This document shows positions 10,954-22,666 of a DNA stretch of 64,000 bases, piece after piece (position 1 is the first letter of the stretch; each line of letters begins with the position of its first letter). The DNA comes from Pseudoneurospora amorphoporcata. Lineage: Eukaryota; Ascomycota; Sordariomycetes; Sordariales; Sordariaceae. The DNA lies in the NCBI GenBank assembly GCA_033297205.1, contig MU859082.1, positions 1-64,000 of the forward strand. Direction: 5' to 3'. The position numbers and the translations under genes are program-made. The notes under the pieces were generated by a model that worked only from the letters and a program-made list of their open reading frames with translations, ran no database searches and had not been told where the DNA came from.

Positions 10954-13900
10954 TCATGTCTGGATCATGCCCTGGGTGCCGCTAATCTGGCGCTTGACCT
11001 GCTCGCGCGCCCAGCGAGCAGTCTCAATGGTACGCTGCTGGAACTCGCGGTTCGACCGAGTCTCCTTGATCATGGCGGTAATCCAATCCTGACGAAAGAC
11101 CTCGGCCAGCTGGCCGTTGGGGTAAGCGTCGGCAAGATCACTAGAGAATCGTTAGTATTCTGTCCTACTGTGCCATCCCAAAGTTGATGTCGACTTACCC
11201 GATGACACCCATAGCGGCCCGCATAAGGGCTTCACTGCGGTTAGGATCCTGAGCAATGGTGTTGAGAAGCTCAAAGATCGACTGGACGTAGGGTTCGAGG
11301 ACGTTGGCTGTACGGCCCATATCAGCTTCTGACAAACACAACGTAGACTAGTGAAACTTACTCTTGTCGCTGCCCTTCATGGCACCAATAATGCCACCCC
11401 AAGCATCCATGATACCCTCGCGAAGCGAAATCACGTAGTCGAACATCTCATAGGAACCCTCAGCAGAAGCAGTGACAGTAGCAGCTTGCTGAAGAACCAC
11501 CGCAACAACCGAGAGATAAGCCTCAAAGTGGCCGCCAATAGCGCCAGCAATGTCGCCGAAGCACTGCAGGATAGCAGGCTTGAACTGGTTGGCAAGAGCA
11601 GTGCTCCTGAGGTTGTTGAGGAGATAGTTCATGAACTGATCGCAGTAGGGCTGGCTGCGCTCGCCCATGGAGCGAGTGATATCGCTGACCAGGCCGATAG
11701 CCATGGAGCAGAGACTCGGCTCCTCCTGGTTTGCCAGGGCATTGTAAAGGAAGGGAGCGAAAGCGTCCATATACTTGGCAAAGTCCTCCTCCATGGCGTT
11801 CGCAAGGCCGCTGATCGCCGCGAAAACACCTTCAGGAACGCCGCTCTTGCCATTAATAGTGTTCAAGAGCTGAAGCAGAACCTGCATGATGCGGTCGCCT
11901 TGAGGAGTAATCTCCTTGTCCAAGCGCTGGATGATGGCCTGGAGCACAGTGCAGAGACTGGTCTGCATGTCCTCGAGAGTGATCTTGTCTTCGACGCTGA
12001 CAACCTGGGATTGCATGGGGAGGGTCTCGTCTAAACGTTGGAGGACAACATCGGAGAGGGACGCAACAGCAGGGAGACTGTCGTTAGCAGCATTCTGCAC
12101 GAACACATTAAGAACCTCGTAGGCCGCAGTGCGGACAGTAGCGTCACCGTCAAGCTTAGCCGTCACGGCAAGCAAGTTGGTCACGCACTGGTTAAAGTGA
12201 GGGGTGATGGGGTTTTGTGCGGCACCGTACTCGCCACCGAAACGCTCGGCGAGGTTCATCAGGGCCCAGCAGCAGGACGCGGCCATTCTGGGGCTGCTCA
12301 TGAGCCCGTTGAACAGGGAGGTAATCAAGGGATCAAGGTGAACAGCAGGATCGATAACCTCCGAGCAGGTTTCGGTGATTCTGCCAAGGGCGTAGGCGGT
12401 CGAGTCACGAACATGAAGCGAGGGATCCTCCATCATGCTGATAAGGGGCTGCATCCCAGACTTGACGATAGGCTCGAGCAGCTTCTCCTCGGGGCCGTCC
12501 ATCATCGCACCAAAGGCGGAAACGGCGGCATCACGCAGGTGCCAGTCGTCAGCGCGAAGGTTGGCCTCAACGAACTGGATGACTGGCTGAATGATGGCCG
12601 CGCCGACAGCCTGAGAATAAAGCTGGAGACACTGGTACGCGGCACGCGAAATGTTGTACTCGTCATCGGCCGCATCCTCATCTTGCTTGGTGAGAAGCTG
12701 GAGGAGCACAGGGACTACTTCGAGTGTAGCAACGCGGGCGAAGTTGTAAAAGGGGCGCATCTGCTCGGAGCTCTCGACCTGCAGCTGTCGTTAGTTGGGG
12801 GCTTCTTGCTCAATCAGATTGGCAAAAGACGTACCTGAGCATTGTCATCCTCGATGGCAATCTCCTCCTCGCAAACGGTACTCCAGAACTCAACAGCGAG
12901 CTTGGCCACATCCTCGTCGTCGCTCTTCATGCCCAGAATGGTAAGACCAAACAAAGCCTTCTCCATGTAGAAGCGCATGTTCTCGTAGTAGAGGGCCATG
13001 ATACGGTTGAGGCAGCCATAAGCACCCTGTTGTATCCGAGAGTCCTCGGCCTGTGTCGCCTCACAGATAACCTGCATGATGTAGTTGCGCTCGCCCTCAT
13101 GCTTGAAGTTGTTGCCGACAAACTCGAGAGAGTCGCCGAGAGCGGTAATCGCGGCAAGACGGACTTCGCGGTTGGGCTCCTCCTTGCGAGCACCCTGCAC
13201 GACGGCTGTGAGGATGGCGTTCGAGTGTTGGACCAGGCTGTTTCGTAGATCGACATCTTGGCCTTCGCAGATGAAGCCGATGGTGGTCAAAGACGCCTGC
13301 TTCTGGTGTTCGCTTCCTTCGCTAACATTCTTGACCAAGGCGTGCATGAGGTCTGGCCACTCGTTTCGTGGTAGCTCGATGGTAGCGATGGCGGCGATGA
13401 CCTGCGCCGAAGCCTGGCTTGCCTGGGTACTGCTGGAGGCGAGGGTCTCGAGGGTGAGCTGCTTCACCCGTGTCTTTGTGTCTTGGTCGGTCTGCTGAAG
13501 CCATTTTGCTTGGAGCGCCGCTTGCCTAGCGAACTCGCGAGCACTGAAGGCGTTCTTTAGGGCGATACCGGCCGCCGCTCGGATGTGGCTCTGGGCACCC
13601 TCATTTGCCAACTCTTGGACGAGTGTCACAAGGTATTGAGACTGAAAAACGGACGAGTTAGCATTATGAGGACCCTGCTACGGGAACGCGACGCAGGAGC
13701 AACGAGGGGGAAGGCCATACGAAGTTTGTCTCAGCGGCTTGGCTGAGTTGCTGTTCGGCAGCATGTCGCAGGGTCGCGTCTAGAGAGGACAAGGAGTCAG
13801 CATGTGCGTCACGGTTTTGGACGGGTTGACGCGAATCATGGCGAGAGCGGCCACTGCCAAAAGGCAGGAGGGTCAGGGCATGGGTTGAGAATTTCGTATA

Positions 13901-13959
13901 TACTGACCAGGACTCAGCGAGTTGGTGAGGACGGTGTTGATATCTGAAGAGCCCTCCAT
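10954..13959 (-). CDS. KAP95: Importin subunit beta-1 (karyopherin Kap95)
   Basis: Six exons on the minus strand, 13959-13908, 13779-13721, 13641-12835, 12778-11362, 11307-11199 and 11140-10954, join in frame to 876 residues, the usual length of importin beta. It binds importin alpha or cargo directly, carries it through the nuclear pore and releases it on binding Ran-GTP. The protein starts MEGSSDINTVLTNSLSP and continues with an importin-beta N-terminal domain (DATLRHAAEQQLSQAAETNF at about 18-37). The rest is a series of HEAT helical repeats, including an acidic loop (EDEDAADDE type, at about 325) typical of the Ran/IBB-binding region. The first two exons are short and lie outside the long open frames. 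All splice sites are GT...AG and phases agree at every junction. Confidence 0.95.
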
Positions 13960-16187
13960 GGTTGCGGTTTGGATGCCTTGTTCGGAGGAAGAACGGGTCT
14001 CTCCAGCAAACGAGGCGGATTGGCGGTGGTGGTAGTGGGAGAAGAAGGGGGGGGGGGGGTTTCCGACAGGGAGAGAAAGTCGGCCTGGGCTTGATGCAAC
14101 TAAAGTTTTGCTGCGTGGAACAAGCGGGGAGCGGGAGTCCAAGGTTCAACACGGTCCACGGCAACCTTGAATCTTAATCGGGGCAAGACTCGATTTGCTT
14201 TTCGGTGAGATCAGATCGAACCGCGGAGGCGAGGCGCAGATGCAGAGCCGTGGGTGGGATCTGATGCCAGGTGATGGCGGTTGGTGAATGGATGTTATCG
14301 ATGCGGTCCGTCTGGATACGATTGCGATGGACAGAGAGGGATGGATGGATGGATGCGAGGGGTTTGTTGCTGTTCCGAGCGTTCACCTGCAAATGGAAGG
14401 AGAGAGGAGAATCTAGACGGGACACAGTGTAGTGCTGACGCCAAACTGCGGGTCTTGTTTTGATCGAAAATTTTGTCAACAATCGCAGGCGCTCTGTCCG
14501 GCTGGGGCCGCCACTTGGGCAGTTGTTATTAGGGGGGGGCGGGAGCCTGTAGCGTGCCCGGCAGTGCTGTGTTTTGGTGTTACCCTCGTCGCCTGCTCTT
14601 GCAGGCAGTTCTTCGCTACCTCTAGGTACCTTAACTTTTGCTGACCGGGCCCTCAAGGTTGCTACTGGACACCCGCCTGCACCAAACGGCTCGCTCCGTG
14701 TTTCTCGGGAAAGAGAAGGACGTCTCGCTGCAGAAAAAAGATTTGTGAAAGATGGGATAATGAAATGCGAGAACTTCACAAACACTTCAAGAACACGGTT
14801 TCCAGATGGGAACAAGAGTCGAAAGAACAGATGATCTGTTCTTTCATGTTGGCCATGTGTAAGTCTGCACGGTCAACAGGGCAAGAGATGCACATCGAGG
14901 TGGTGGCCAGGCTCTCAGGGCGCCCAAGGCTCAGTGGTTCACTACTAGCACTGCCCGGCAACCGCAGGGCTGCTGGACGTTGAACGAGGGTCCAGGTGCA
15001 AGTGGAGGGCTGAAGGGGTCCGCGGAAGGTGGGGAGGGGTTAGACGATTATGCACTGTATTCTCTTTGTGGTGTTGACACCAAAAGTTCACAGTATCAAT
15101 AATACCTTACCACTAGGTACCAAAACCTATGACGCACACCCCCTCCCCGCCCAGATTGGTGTTTCTTTTTGGTTCCCTAGCGCCCGGGTCCCGGCCTCCC
15201 TGCCTGCTTGCCTGCCAGACTTGTAAGGCAACGGCGGGGCTACAATTGGGTGCCTGGGGCTGGCAGTGACTCCCATTTGGGGGTCCCTGGATCTCACAAG
15301 TCCCCCATCCCTTCGTTCTCGCGTTAACGAAAGAGAGCTTGGGAATGTCGCGAACTTCAAGTTGTTAGACAACTGAAAGACCGCTCGTTCCAGTTGCCTT
15401 GCCAGTCGATGGCGGTCAAAACTCTAATGGTCAGGTATCACAGACAAGAGTTCAGAACTCAACTTCCTTTTAGCATCCTCTTGGACTGCTGTGTTGTCTC
15501 GTGCAAGTCCCGTCGGTGTCGTGGTGTCTTGACTGCGGCGTCATCCTGCCAAGATCGATAACTGCACTTATAAGGGGTAGCCAGCGGCCAGCTAAAAAGA
15601 GTCACCTATTACCTACACCAGCAAAACAAGATATAACATATCGAACCTCTTTTAAGGCTTTGCCGTACTTCAAAGTTCAAAGCAGACATGACAAGCAAGC
15701 CATGAGTAGTAACCTCCCTTCCATCAATGTTTCTGGATGCATTTCTTGTCAACGGGCTATCCCTCGTTACTCAGACCCCCTACTTCCCCATTGTTTCAAA
15801 CTGAAGTGAGGAAGATGCAACATTGTCGGAAATTTTGGAAACGTGGCCGCCGCAGCGAGGCAAAGAATGCGTGAAGTGAGTACATAGCAGAACAAGCACA
15901 AAGCATGTGATTTTGATATCTTTCATTCTTGGGACCCAGACAGGCCACGTCGTCAACATGGTATGCCCTGCTGCACTTTCGGTTCCTGTAGTAGCAGTTG
16001 TCCTGTATTCCCCGGGTGAATGTATGGACGCAATCTGTTGATCTGACATCTCTTGTGTAGTCCCGGTTACGGTAACCAGGTGTTTTCTTTCTGGGGATGT
16101 AAATAACCCCTAGCCCCTTTCAGGCTTATTAAAACGTGAACCCGTGAGATCGTCCCAAAGAAATCAACGCGTTGCAACTTAGGTATC

Positions 16188-16218
<31 letters not shown>

Positions 16219-16400
16219 GCGAAAATAAACCCCTTTTTCAAATGTCGACGATAGCAGTAAAAAAGGCAAAACCCCCCATTTTGGAGATCTTGGTTACCGC
16301 CAAGAAAGAGTGACTTTTTCCCAGCCCATCCAGAACCACCGTTCACCAACCCTTATGCAAATCCTTCATTACATTTCATTACATTGTAAAGCCAACAAAC
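13960..16400. other. Intergenic region between importin beta and LEU4
   Basis: About 2.4 kb. The importin beta promoter should lie near 13960-14700, where there is a short G run at 14047-14059. A minus-strand frame of 213 codons (14174-14815) has no ATG and is rejected. The right half carries a 27-base A run (16192-16218) and the LEU4 3' untranslated region. No RNA gene was recognised. Confidence 0.5.
16192..16218. repeat. Poly-A tract of 27 bases
   Basis: An uninterrupted A run on the plus strand, about 180 bases downstream of the LEU4 stop codon, which reads the other strand. Confidence 0.9.
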
Positions 16401-18503
16401 TCACATCTCGTCCGCCTGGGCCTCGAGCGCCTGAATGATGCTCTTGCCGTTGGGAACGCTGAGATTCACGTGAGTGTTGACTTCCTTCTCGACGGGCTTG
16501 GGAATGATCGGGCTACCGACGCGGCTTCCAACGAACTGTATCAAAAGGGGAGTCAGTAATTGTTCTCGAAACCAAGCATCACGCAGTGGATGATAGGTGA
16601 GCTTACGTTGCTAGCCGCGCTGAGAAGAGCAATCAGAGAGCTCTGTACCACATCGGCGTGAATGCCGACACCCCAGACCTTCTCAGTTTGTCCGGCCGCC
16701 GTACACTCTATGTAGGTAGCAGCCTTGACATCACGACCACGGCCGACGGCGTGCTCTTTGTAGTCCTGGACATCCAAATCTACGCCAACACTCCTGAGGG
16801 CGTTGGCCAAGGAGGAAATAGGTCCGTTGCCGCGGCCTCTGAGGTTGTACTCGTGGCCCTCGATGGAAATAACACCCTCGAACACACGTCCAAGGTTCTT
16901 GGTGTCCTGGGTTTTGCCCGGAGCGGGCGGCGCCGGCGAGCTGGATCGGTCGGGGTTGATCGAGTAGTCGACAATGTTGAAGCGCGGGTTCTCATCGAGG
17001 TAGTACGTTTTCTTGAACAAATCGGTAATCTCGGTGGGTAGGAGCTCACGGCCCTTCTCGTCGGCGATCCTCTGAACGACCTTGCTGAAGGCAACCTGCA
17101 GGCCACGGGGCATGTCAAGGTGGAGATGCTGCTGAATGATCCAGGCAGTGCCGCCCTTACCACTCTGAGAGTTCACGCGGATAACAGCCTGGTAATCACG
17201 TCCAATATCCTTGGGATCCAGAGGAAGGTAGGGCACCTGCCAGTAGTCGGTGTACTCCTTGCCCTCCTTTTCGCGCAGGGTGAAGCCCTTCTTGATGGCG
17301 TCCTGGTGGGAACCGCTGAAAGCGCACACGACGAGAGAACCGCCGTAAGGCGCACGAGGGTGCACCTCGATCTTGTTGCACTCCTCCACAGTCTTAATCA
17401 CCTTGCCAAGATCGGAGAAGTCAATGTTGGGCGAGACACCCTGGGTGTAGAGGTTGAGGGCCAAGGTAACCAAGTCGACATTGCCGGTACGCTCTCCGTT
17501 TCCAAACAGACATCCTTCCACTCTGTCGGCTCCGGCCATCTGGGCCAGCTCGGCAGCGGCAACCGCACATCCGCGGTCGTTGTGGGGGTGGAGCGAGATG
17601 CACACCTTCTCGCGCTCGGTAATGTTGCGGCAGAAGAACTCCACTTGGTCGGCATAGATGTTGGGAGTGGCCATCTCCACTGTTGCGGGGAGGTTGAAGA
17701 TGATGGGGTTCTCCACCGTGGGTTCCCAGGCGGCCTTTACCGCTTCGCAAATGCGCACTGCGAACTCGGGGCTGGTATCGGAGAAGGTCTCGGGGCTGAA
17801 CTCGAACGCCCACTCTGTGCCGGCCATCTCGGGGTCGTCCTTGGTCAGAGACTTGACCAGGGCGGCGCACTTGCTGGCCAACTCGACGCTCTCATCCTCT
17901 GTAAAGCCGAAAACAATTCGCCTGAAGCATTCGCTGGTAGCCAGGTAGATGTGGACGATGGCCTTCTTGGCGCCCTTGAGGGATTGTACTGTGCGGCGGA
18001 TGAGATCCTCTCTGCAGGGTGACAGAACTTGCAGCCAAACATCGTCGGGAACGGCACCGGGAGTCTCTATGAGGCGTCTGGTGAAGTCATAATCGGTTTG
18101 CGAGGCGGAAGGGAAGGAAACCTCGATCTCCTTGTAGCCCAGCTCGGTGAGCATCTGGAAGTAATTCCACTTCTGGTCGCCGTTCTGCGGAGAGGGAGGG
18201 TTAGCCAATCTTGGTGACAAAAGACAGGTTGCAAGTAGGCAGGAGAGGCGGCAGGCGTACCATGGGGTCAACCAGACTCTGGTTACCATCGCGAAGGTCA
18301 GTGGCCAGCCAGCGCGGGGCCTTGACGATGGTCTTGTTGGGCCATTGCCTGTCTGGGAGATTCACAGGAGGGAACGGCTTGTACTTGGTCGAGGGGTCCT
18401 TGAGCCTGAGACACGATGTCTGTTAGAATTTGTGTGTGCGCCGTGACACTTGGGTCACCGAGCAGGACTCGACGTTGGCTGTATGTTGTGCTTACATCGG
18501 CAT
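16401..18503 (-). CDS. LEU4: 2-isopropylmalate synthase (leucine biosynthesis)
   Basis: Four exons on the minus strand, 18503-18496, 18405-18261, 18184-16607 and 16535-16401, give 621 residues, matching fungal enzymes. It condenses 2-ketoisovalerate with acetyl-CoA to 2-isopropylmalate, the first committed step of leucine synthesis. The first coding exon is only 8 nt (MPM, completed by the next exon). The HMGL-like TIM barrel has the catalytic RDGNQ at 41-45 and the metal-binding HPHNDRG at 250-256, followed by GNGERTGN at 279-286. The C-terminal third (about 480-600) is the LeuA allosteric domain for leucine feedback. No clear mitochondrial presequence is present from this start; an upstream alternative was not found. 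A TGAGTCA box lies about 230 bases upstream, fitting general amino-acid control. Confidence 0.95.
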
Positions 18504-20740
18504 CTTGAATACGGTGCGAGGAGGTTGATTGGGCAATGCGGTTTGGACAGAAGATGGGAAAGATCAAACAATGATGTCGTGACTGACGTGCTCCGGTAGA
18601 AAGAAGGACGGGAAAGTGGGGTGAAGGTATGTAAGATCCCAATGGCAAGTCCCCAGTTGCAAAGGAAAAGTACGATACGTGGTCCAGTATTATAACCAAC
18701 TCGGCGCCAGCAACTCGTGAAAGTTTTCTGAGTCATTCCACCTGGCTCCCGTCTTGGAAGAGCGACCGGCGCGTTTCCGGTAACGGGGCGTGATGGGCCT
18801 TGCTGGGGAGATCTTACCGGGGCCAAGCTTCAACTCCAACAACCACGAGACGGGGGACTCTGGGTTGCCCCACTCTCCCGGACGGACTGCAACCCTTTTT
18901 TGCCCACTTCAGACACTTTCGTCTGGAATGTCAGGCAAATGTCCCGGCAAATGTCCAAGATGTTTTCTCCTTGCAGTATCCTATGTATGTTCATTGCTAC
19001 TGGCTCTGGTTTGCGTGTTTGGATCTTTTCCCAGAACGTCTTCTGCTGAAGTCTTGATGTCTGCTGCTGGGCACGGACGACATAGAGACGGTCTAGCTGA
19101 GTCCTAACAGAGCGAGTACTCGTCGATCCTCTCTTGTGAGCCTCTTCCCTCTGCCGCCGAGTCCCGTCTAGTCCCGTCTTATACGAATTGGCCATCCTGG
19201 ATTGGCTCGTTGGCCACGAATCTTTAGCAAACTTTTCCAGGGACAACACGTCAATTGGACAGCCAGAGCCGTTCTAAAGCCGTTCTCTCCACTGCACATG
19301 CCAGTTGCTTGGCCGGCCTCCCGTTGCCCGAGGAAAAGCTGGTGTTTACTTCGAGAACTTCTATTGTGGACGACCAGTCCTCCGATTCGGGGGTCCGGCG
19401 CTGGCATACCACTGCATACGACATCCCGAACCGAGCCTTGACGGCATCAATGACGGGGATCCCGGGCTGGACGGCTTGCGCAATGGCCAGACAAGGGACA
19501 GGCCGCTTCCGACCCGAACCACTAATAAAACAGGGGAAGCATTCCAGGATGTCCCACTCTCTTCTCCGCCAAAGTGTATCATCACCGATCATCGGACCTT
19601 TGTTGCTAGGGGAATCATGCGATTTGTTTGGAATGCTTAATCTAAACCCCTTGGGAGCCGATCTTCCCCAGGCCTCCAGTGTCTTTTATTTTCAACCTAG
19701 AACATGGAATCAGGAGCGAAGAAATATCATGAAGAAATATCGACTATCCCCGCGGGGTTAGCTCCCTAGCGTGGAAGTTAGTGCACATCCGCTGTGACGC
19801 CGTCAGAAGCCATGCGTCATGATGTTATGCGGCGCCAGCAAGGTGTTGCGCCCTTGCCATGCACAACCAACCTCGTTTAAGAACATCAGATGTATTGTCG
19901 AAGTTTCTTCCCAAGACCTCCCTCATGTTTGGGACCGTTGACTCTACTGATCAAGAGAAAGATGAGTGTTCGAGGCGCCGTTTTATACCACGCCATAGCA
20001 TAGGTAAGAAGGTACACTACTCATCGCCAACAGCTCAAAATAGGAGACGACCACCAATCACAAGCCACAGACCTCGGCCTTCAAATTTAACCCCGGGATC
20101 AACACCAGAGAAGCTCCAGGTCATATCACCAATATAAACCGACGACAAGTCGCATACATGTGAACACTCGCATAGATTAAGCCCTTAACCCGGAGACCGG
20201 TTGTTGAGAACAAGGAAGTTCACTACCGGAAGTGGTGTTGGTCTCATTCGCATGAATCTCCACGCCTGCTACGTCCTTCCAGAATATGGCTACACCAAGT
20301 GGTACTTCATTGCTGAGTTCTTACTTTGTGAAGCAATGTAGGAAGTTAGTTCATTCTCATCGACAAACAATGCAAAGTCAAACAAGGATCACCTTATATA
20401 GATTCATGACCGAGACAAGCGAGCAGCTGTGTAATTATCATCATATATGCTATGTAGGTATAGTATGTACAGCCAGGCCGCAGATTCGATATGTCCAAAG
20501 AAGCCAATCCTTTTCTTTTTGCCTTCTTCCACACCAGTGTGGTAAAAGGCCAAATATTCGCTTCTTCATCTCCTTCTTCATCTTTCTACAGAGATGTACC
20601 AAGTATATCGCCATGCTAACTAGCTCAGGTAAAAAGGAGAACCAGAAACTGGAAGTAGAGAAAGTGAAATGTCGTCGCCAACAAAAAGAAAACCTCCCAG
20701 CCAGATCCAAAAGTGCCATGACAAAGAGACAGGAAAATGA
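18504..20740. other. Intergenic region LEU4 promoter / ferric reductase 3' side
   Basis: About 2.2 kb with no supported gene. The part next to 18504 should be the LEU4 promoter and contains the TGAGTCA box. Other frames are short, lack codon preference and match nothing I know. Confidence 0.5.
18729..18735 (+). promoter_or_regulatory. TGAGTCA box (GCN4/CPC1-type site) upstream of LEU4
   Basis: An exact TGAGTCA lies 226 bases upstream of the LEU4 start codon. This heptamer is the known binding site of Gcn4 and its filamentous-fungal counterparts CPC1/CpcA, which induce amino-acid biosynthesis genes on starvation. The site is palindromic apart from its centre, so strand is not meaningful. Function is inferred from position and sequence only. 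Confidence 0.55.
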
Positions 20741-22666
20741 TTACCAAGTAAAACTTTCCTCCACAAAATCAATCACCGTCCCCCTCTCCCTCTGACACCC
20801 TCTCACCGCATGCCTCACATCATCCGCCAACCCGCCCGGTCCGCACACCGTCACGCACATGGCGCCCTGCTGCTCATGCACCTCCTTGGCCAACAACATT
20901 GGTATGTTCGGCCGGCCAGGGAACATCTGCACGCTCCTTGACGCGCTGGCCATCTCCCTCGGGTTTTTTGGTCTTGTCACAAATAGCTTGATGTGCAAGA
21001 TTTCTTTTCGTCTCGGCAGCCGCAGAATGGCGTCCATCCACGGCCTAATCCACTCGAGCGACTCAAAGTCTCTCACGATCCAGACCAGCACCACGCGCCG
21101 TGTCGCCACCGTGCCGTCCGCATACCCCTCGACCAGGTGGCGTAGGTACGAGATCTGGTGCGTGATGCCCGTGGCGCCGCAGAAGAGGACGGCTGTGCCG
21201 TAGCTGTCGAGCGAGTGGTGGCCTGCGTAGGGACCCTCGAAGGCGGCGCGGATGGTGATGCCTGGTCGGCGGAGGTCGGCGGTTCCCGCCACGGCGTGGT
21301 CGTATAGCTTGCGAGTGAAGCCGGATTGAGCGCCGATAACGAAGGAGACGGAGGTGGCGACGGGTTTCTTGACGCTGAAGCTCCGGGAGGTGCCGGCGCC
21401 GACGTCCTTTTCGCTGATGGGGAGAAGTTCGTCCTCGGTGGTGTGCTCGACCCAGGCGATGGAGAACGGGTGGTTCTCCCACGACCGGACGCCGCTGAAC
21501 CGGAGGTAGGCGTGCGTCCCCGGTTGGACGTCGACGTAGCGCGGGAGGCTGAGGGTCACGCGGCAGGTCTCGCCGGGCATGGGCTCGACGAAGGCAGTGG
21601 TGGTTCCGCGTGCGCGTGACCAGTTGCAGTAGGCCAGGCGGAACATGCGAGCTAGACGCTCGGCGATCCAGACGCTGAAGATGCCGATGATCCAGGGGAT
21701 CTGGGGGAGTCCGCCCTCAATGGTCGCAGTGACGCAGTGGACCCACGTCGCGCCGAAGGAGACGAAGGCGAGGATGATGTGCGTGTTGAGGAAGGTCTCG
21801 TAGAAGGCGTGACGGATGGGAGACAGAGACAGGATCATAATGAGAACCAGGGTGGCTGTGCCGACCATTCCTGAGCCGATGAAGCGGTCATTGAGTGTCT
21901 TCTCTTTGACTCCCGCCCAGCCATTGTCGGCTACCTGGACGACGGCCCATGCGATCAGGTGAAGGAGCACCTCAAAGACTACGACACGGCCCATCCATCG
22001 GTGAAGGAGGTTGTAAGTGTCGAAGCTGACTTGTAGGAGGCCGATAAGCGGGTTGTTTCGGCCTGCGAGGATGATGAGCGGCACCATGTTGACCATAGCA
22101 AGAGTGCCCGACCGTCCACGAAGTTCAGCCAAGAAGGAGTACTTGTTCTCGTTGCCCCAATTGAGAATGAACATGTACGCTAGGTTGCTGGCCAGGTAAA
22201 GGGCGAGAAGGACGCTGTGAAGCCTCGAGGGTAGAGTGCCCATGTTTATGGCGCTCGAGAGTCGGATTTCTCGGTTGTGGCGTTTGTTCCATAAAGGGGC
22301 GTAGATGAGATTCCTCTTCACACCCGGCATCCAGCTCCATTGCTTCACCTTCCAAAAGTGTTGCCTATCGCCTGGGATAGACATGGCTGACAGTAACCTG
22401 AGCTTCGCCCATGATAGCTCTATTATCCTGACTCCCAGTACCACGATGGCGACCGCCCCCATGCTAAGCCAGAGCGTGTCCCTAAACAAGAGGTTCATAG
22501 GTTGATTGACTCCATTGAGTCCTGTGTTGAAGGGGGCGATGGTAGGGTTTGCCCCTTCTGTTAATGTGCTTGTTGCTTCGTTTCGTATTTGCATTGCTGG
22601 TGTTAAGTGATCGCCCGGGTTGTTGAAGTCGAGGGCAGCGTGCCTGCGCCGTTGAAGGATATCCAT
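20741..22666 (-). CDS. Ferric-chelate reductase / NADPH oxidase-type transmembrane protein (FRE family)
   Basis: A single exon of 641 residues; the first in-frame ATG is at 22666. FRE proteins reduce extracellular ferric (or cupric) chelates with cytosolic NADPH, passing electrons across the membrane through FAD and two b hemes. Several hydrophobic helices lie between about 63 and 335. Four heme-ligand histidines are at 222, 236, 296 and 310, in two pairs 14 apart, as in the family. The FAD motif HPFSI is at 399-403, the nucleotide-binding GATG at 497-500, a CGPGG motif near 607, and the conserved C-terminal Phe (EESFTW) closes the protein. No signal peptide is obvious. Metal specificity cannot be told from sequence. 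It has no iron-related neighbours here. Confidence 0.9.
   Translation of the reverse strand: MDILQRRRHAALDFNNPGDHLTPAMQIRNEATSTLTEGANPTIAPFNTGLNGVNQPMNLLFRDTLWLSMGAVAIVVLGVRIIELSWAKLRLLSAMSIPGDRQHFWKVKQWSWMPGVKRNLIYAPLWNKRHNREIRLSSAINMGTLPSRLHSVLLALYLASNLAYMFILNWGNENKYSFLAELRGRSGTLAMVNMVPLIILAGRNNPLIGLLQVSFDTYNLLHRWMGRVVVFEVLLHLIAWAVVQVADNGWAGVKEKTLNDRFIGSGMVGTATLVLIMILSLSPIRHAFYETFLNTHIILAFVSFGATWVHCVTATIEGGLPQIPWIIGIFSVWIAERLARMFRLAYCNWSRARGTTTAFVEPMPGETCRVTLSLPRYVDVQPGTHAYLRFSGVRSWENHPFSIAWVEHTTEDELLPISEKDVGAGTSRSFSVKKPVATSVSFVIGAQSGFTRKLYDHAVAGTADLRRPGITIRAAFEGPYAGHHSLDSYGTAVLFCGATGITHQISYLRHLVEGYADGTVATRRVVLVWIVRDFESLEWIRPWMDAILRLPRRKEILHIKLFVTRPKNPREMASASRSVQMFPGRPNIPMLLAKEVHEQQGAMCVTVCGPGGLADDVRHAVRGCQRERGTVIDFVEESFTW

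Noticed and set aside
14174..14815. Minus-strand open frame of 213 codons upstream of importin beta
   Set aside because: Contains no ATG codon and looks like promoter sequence.
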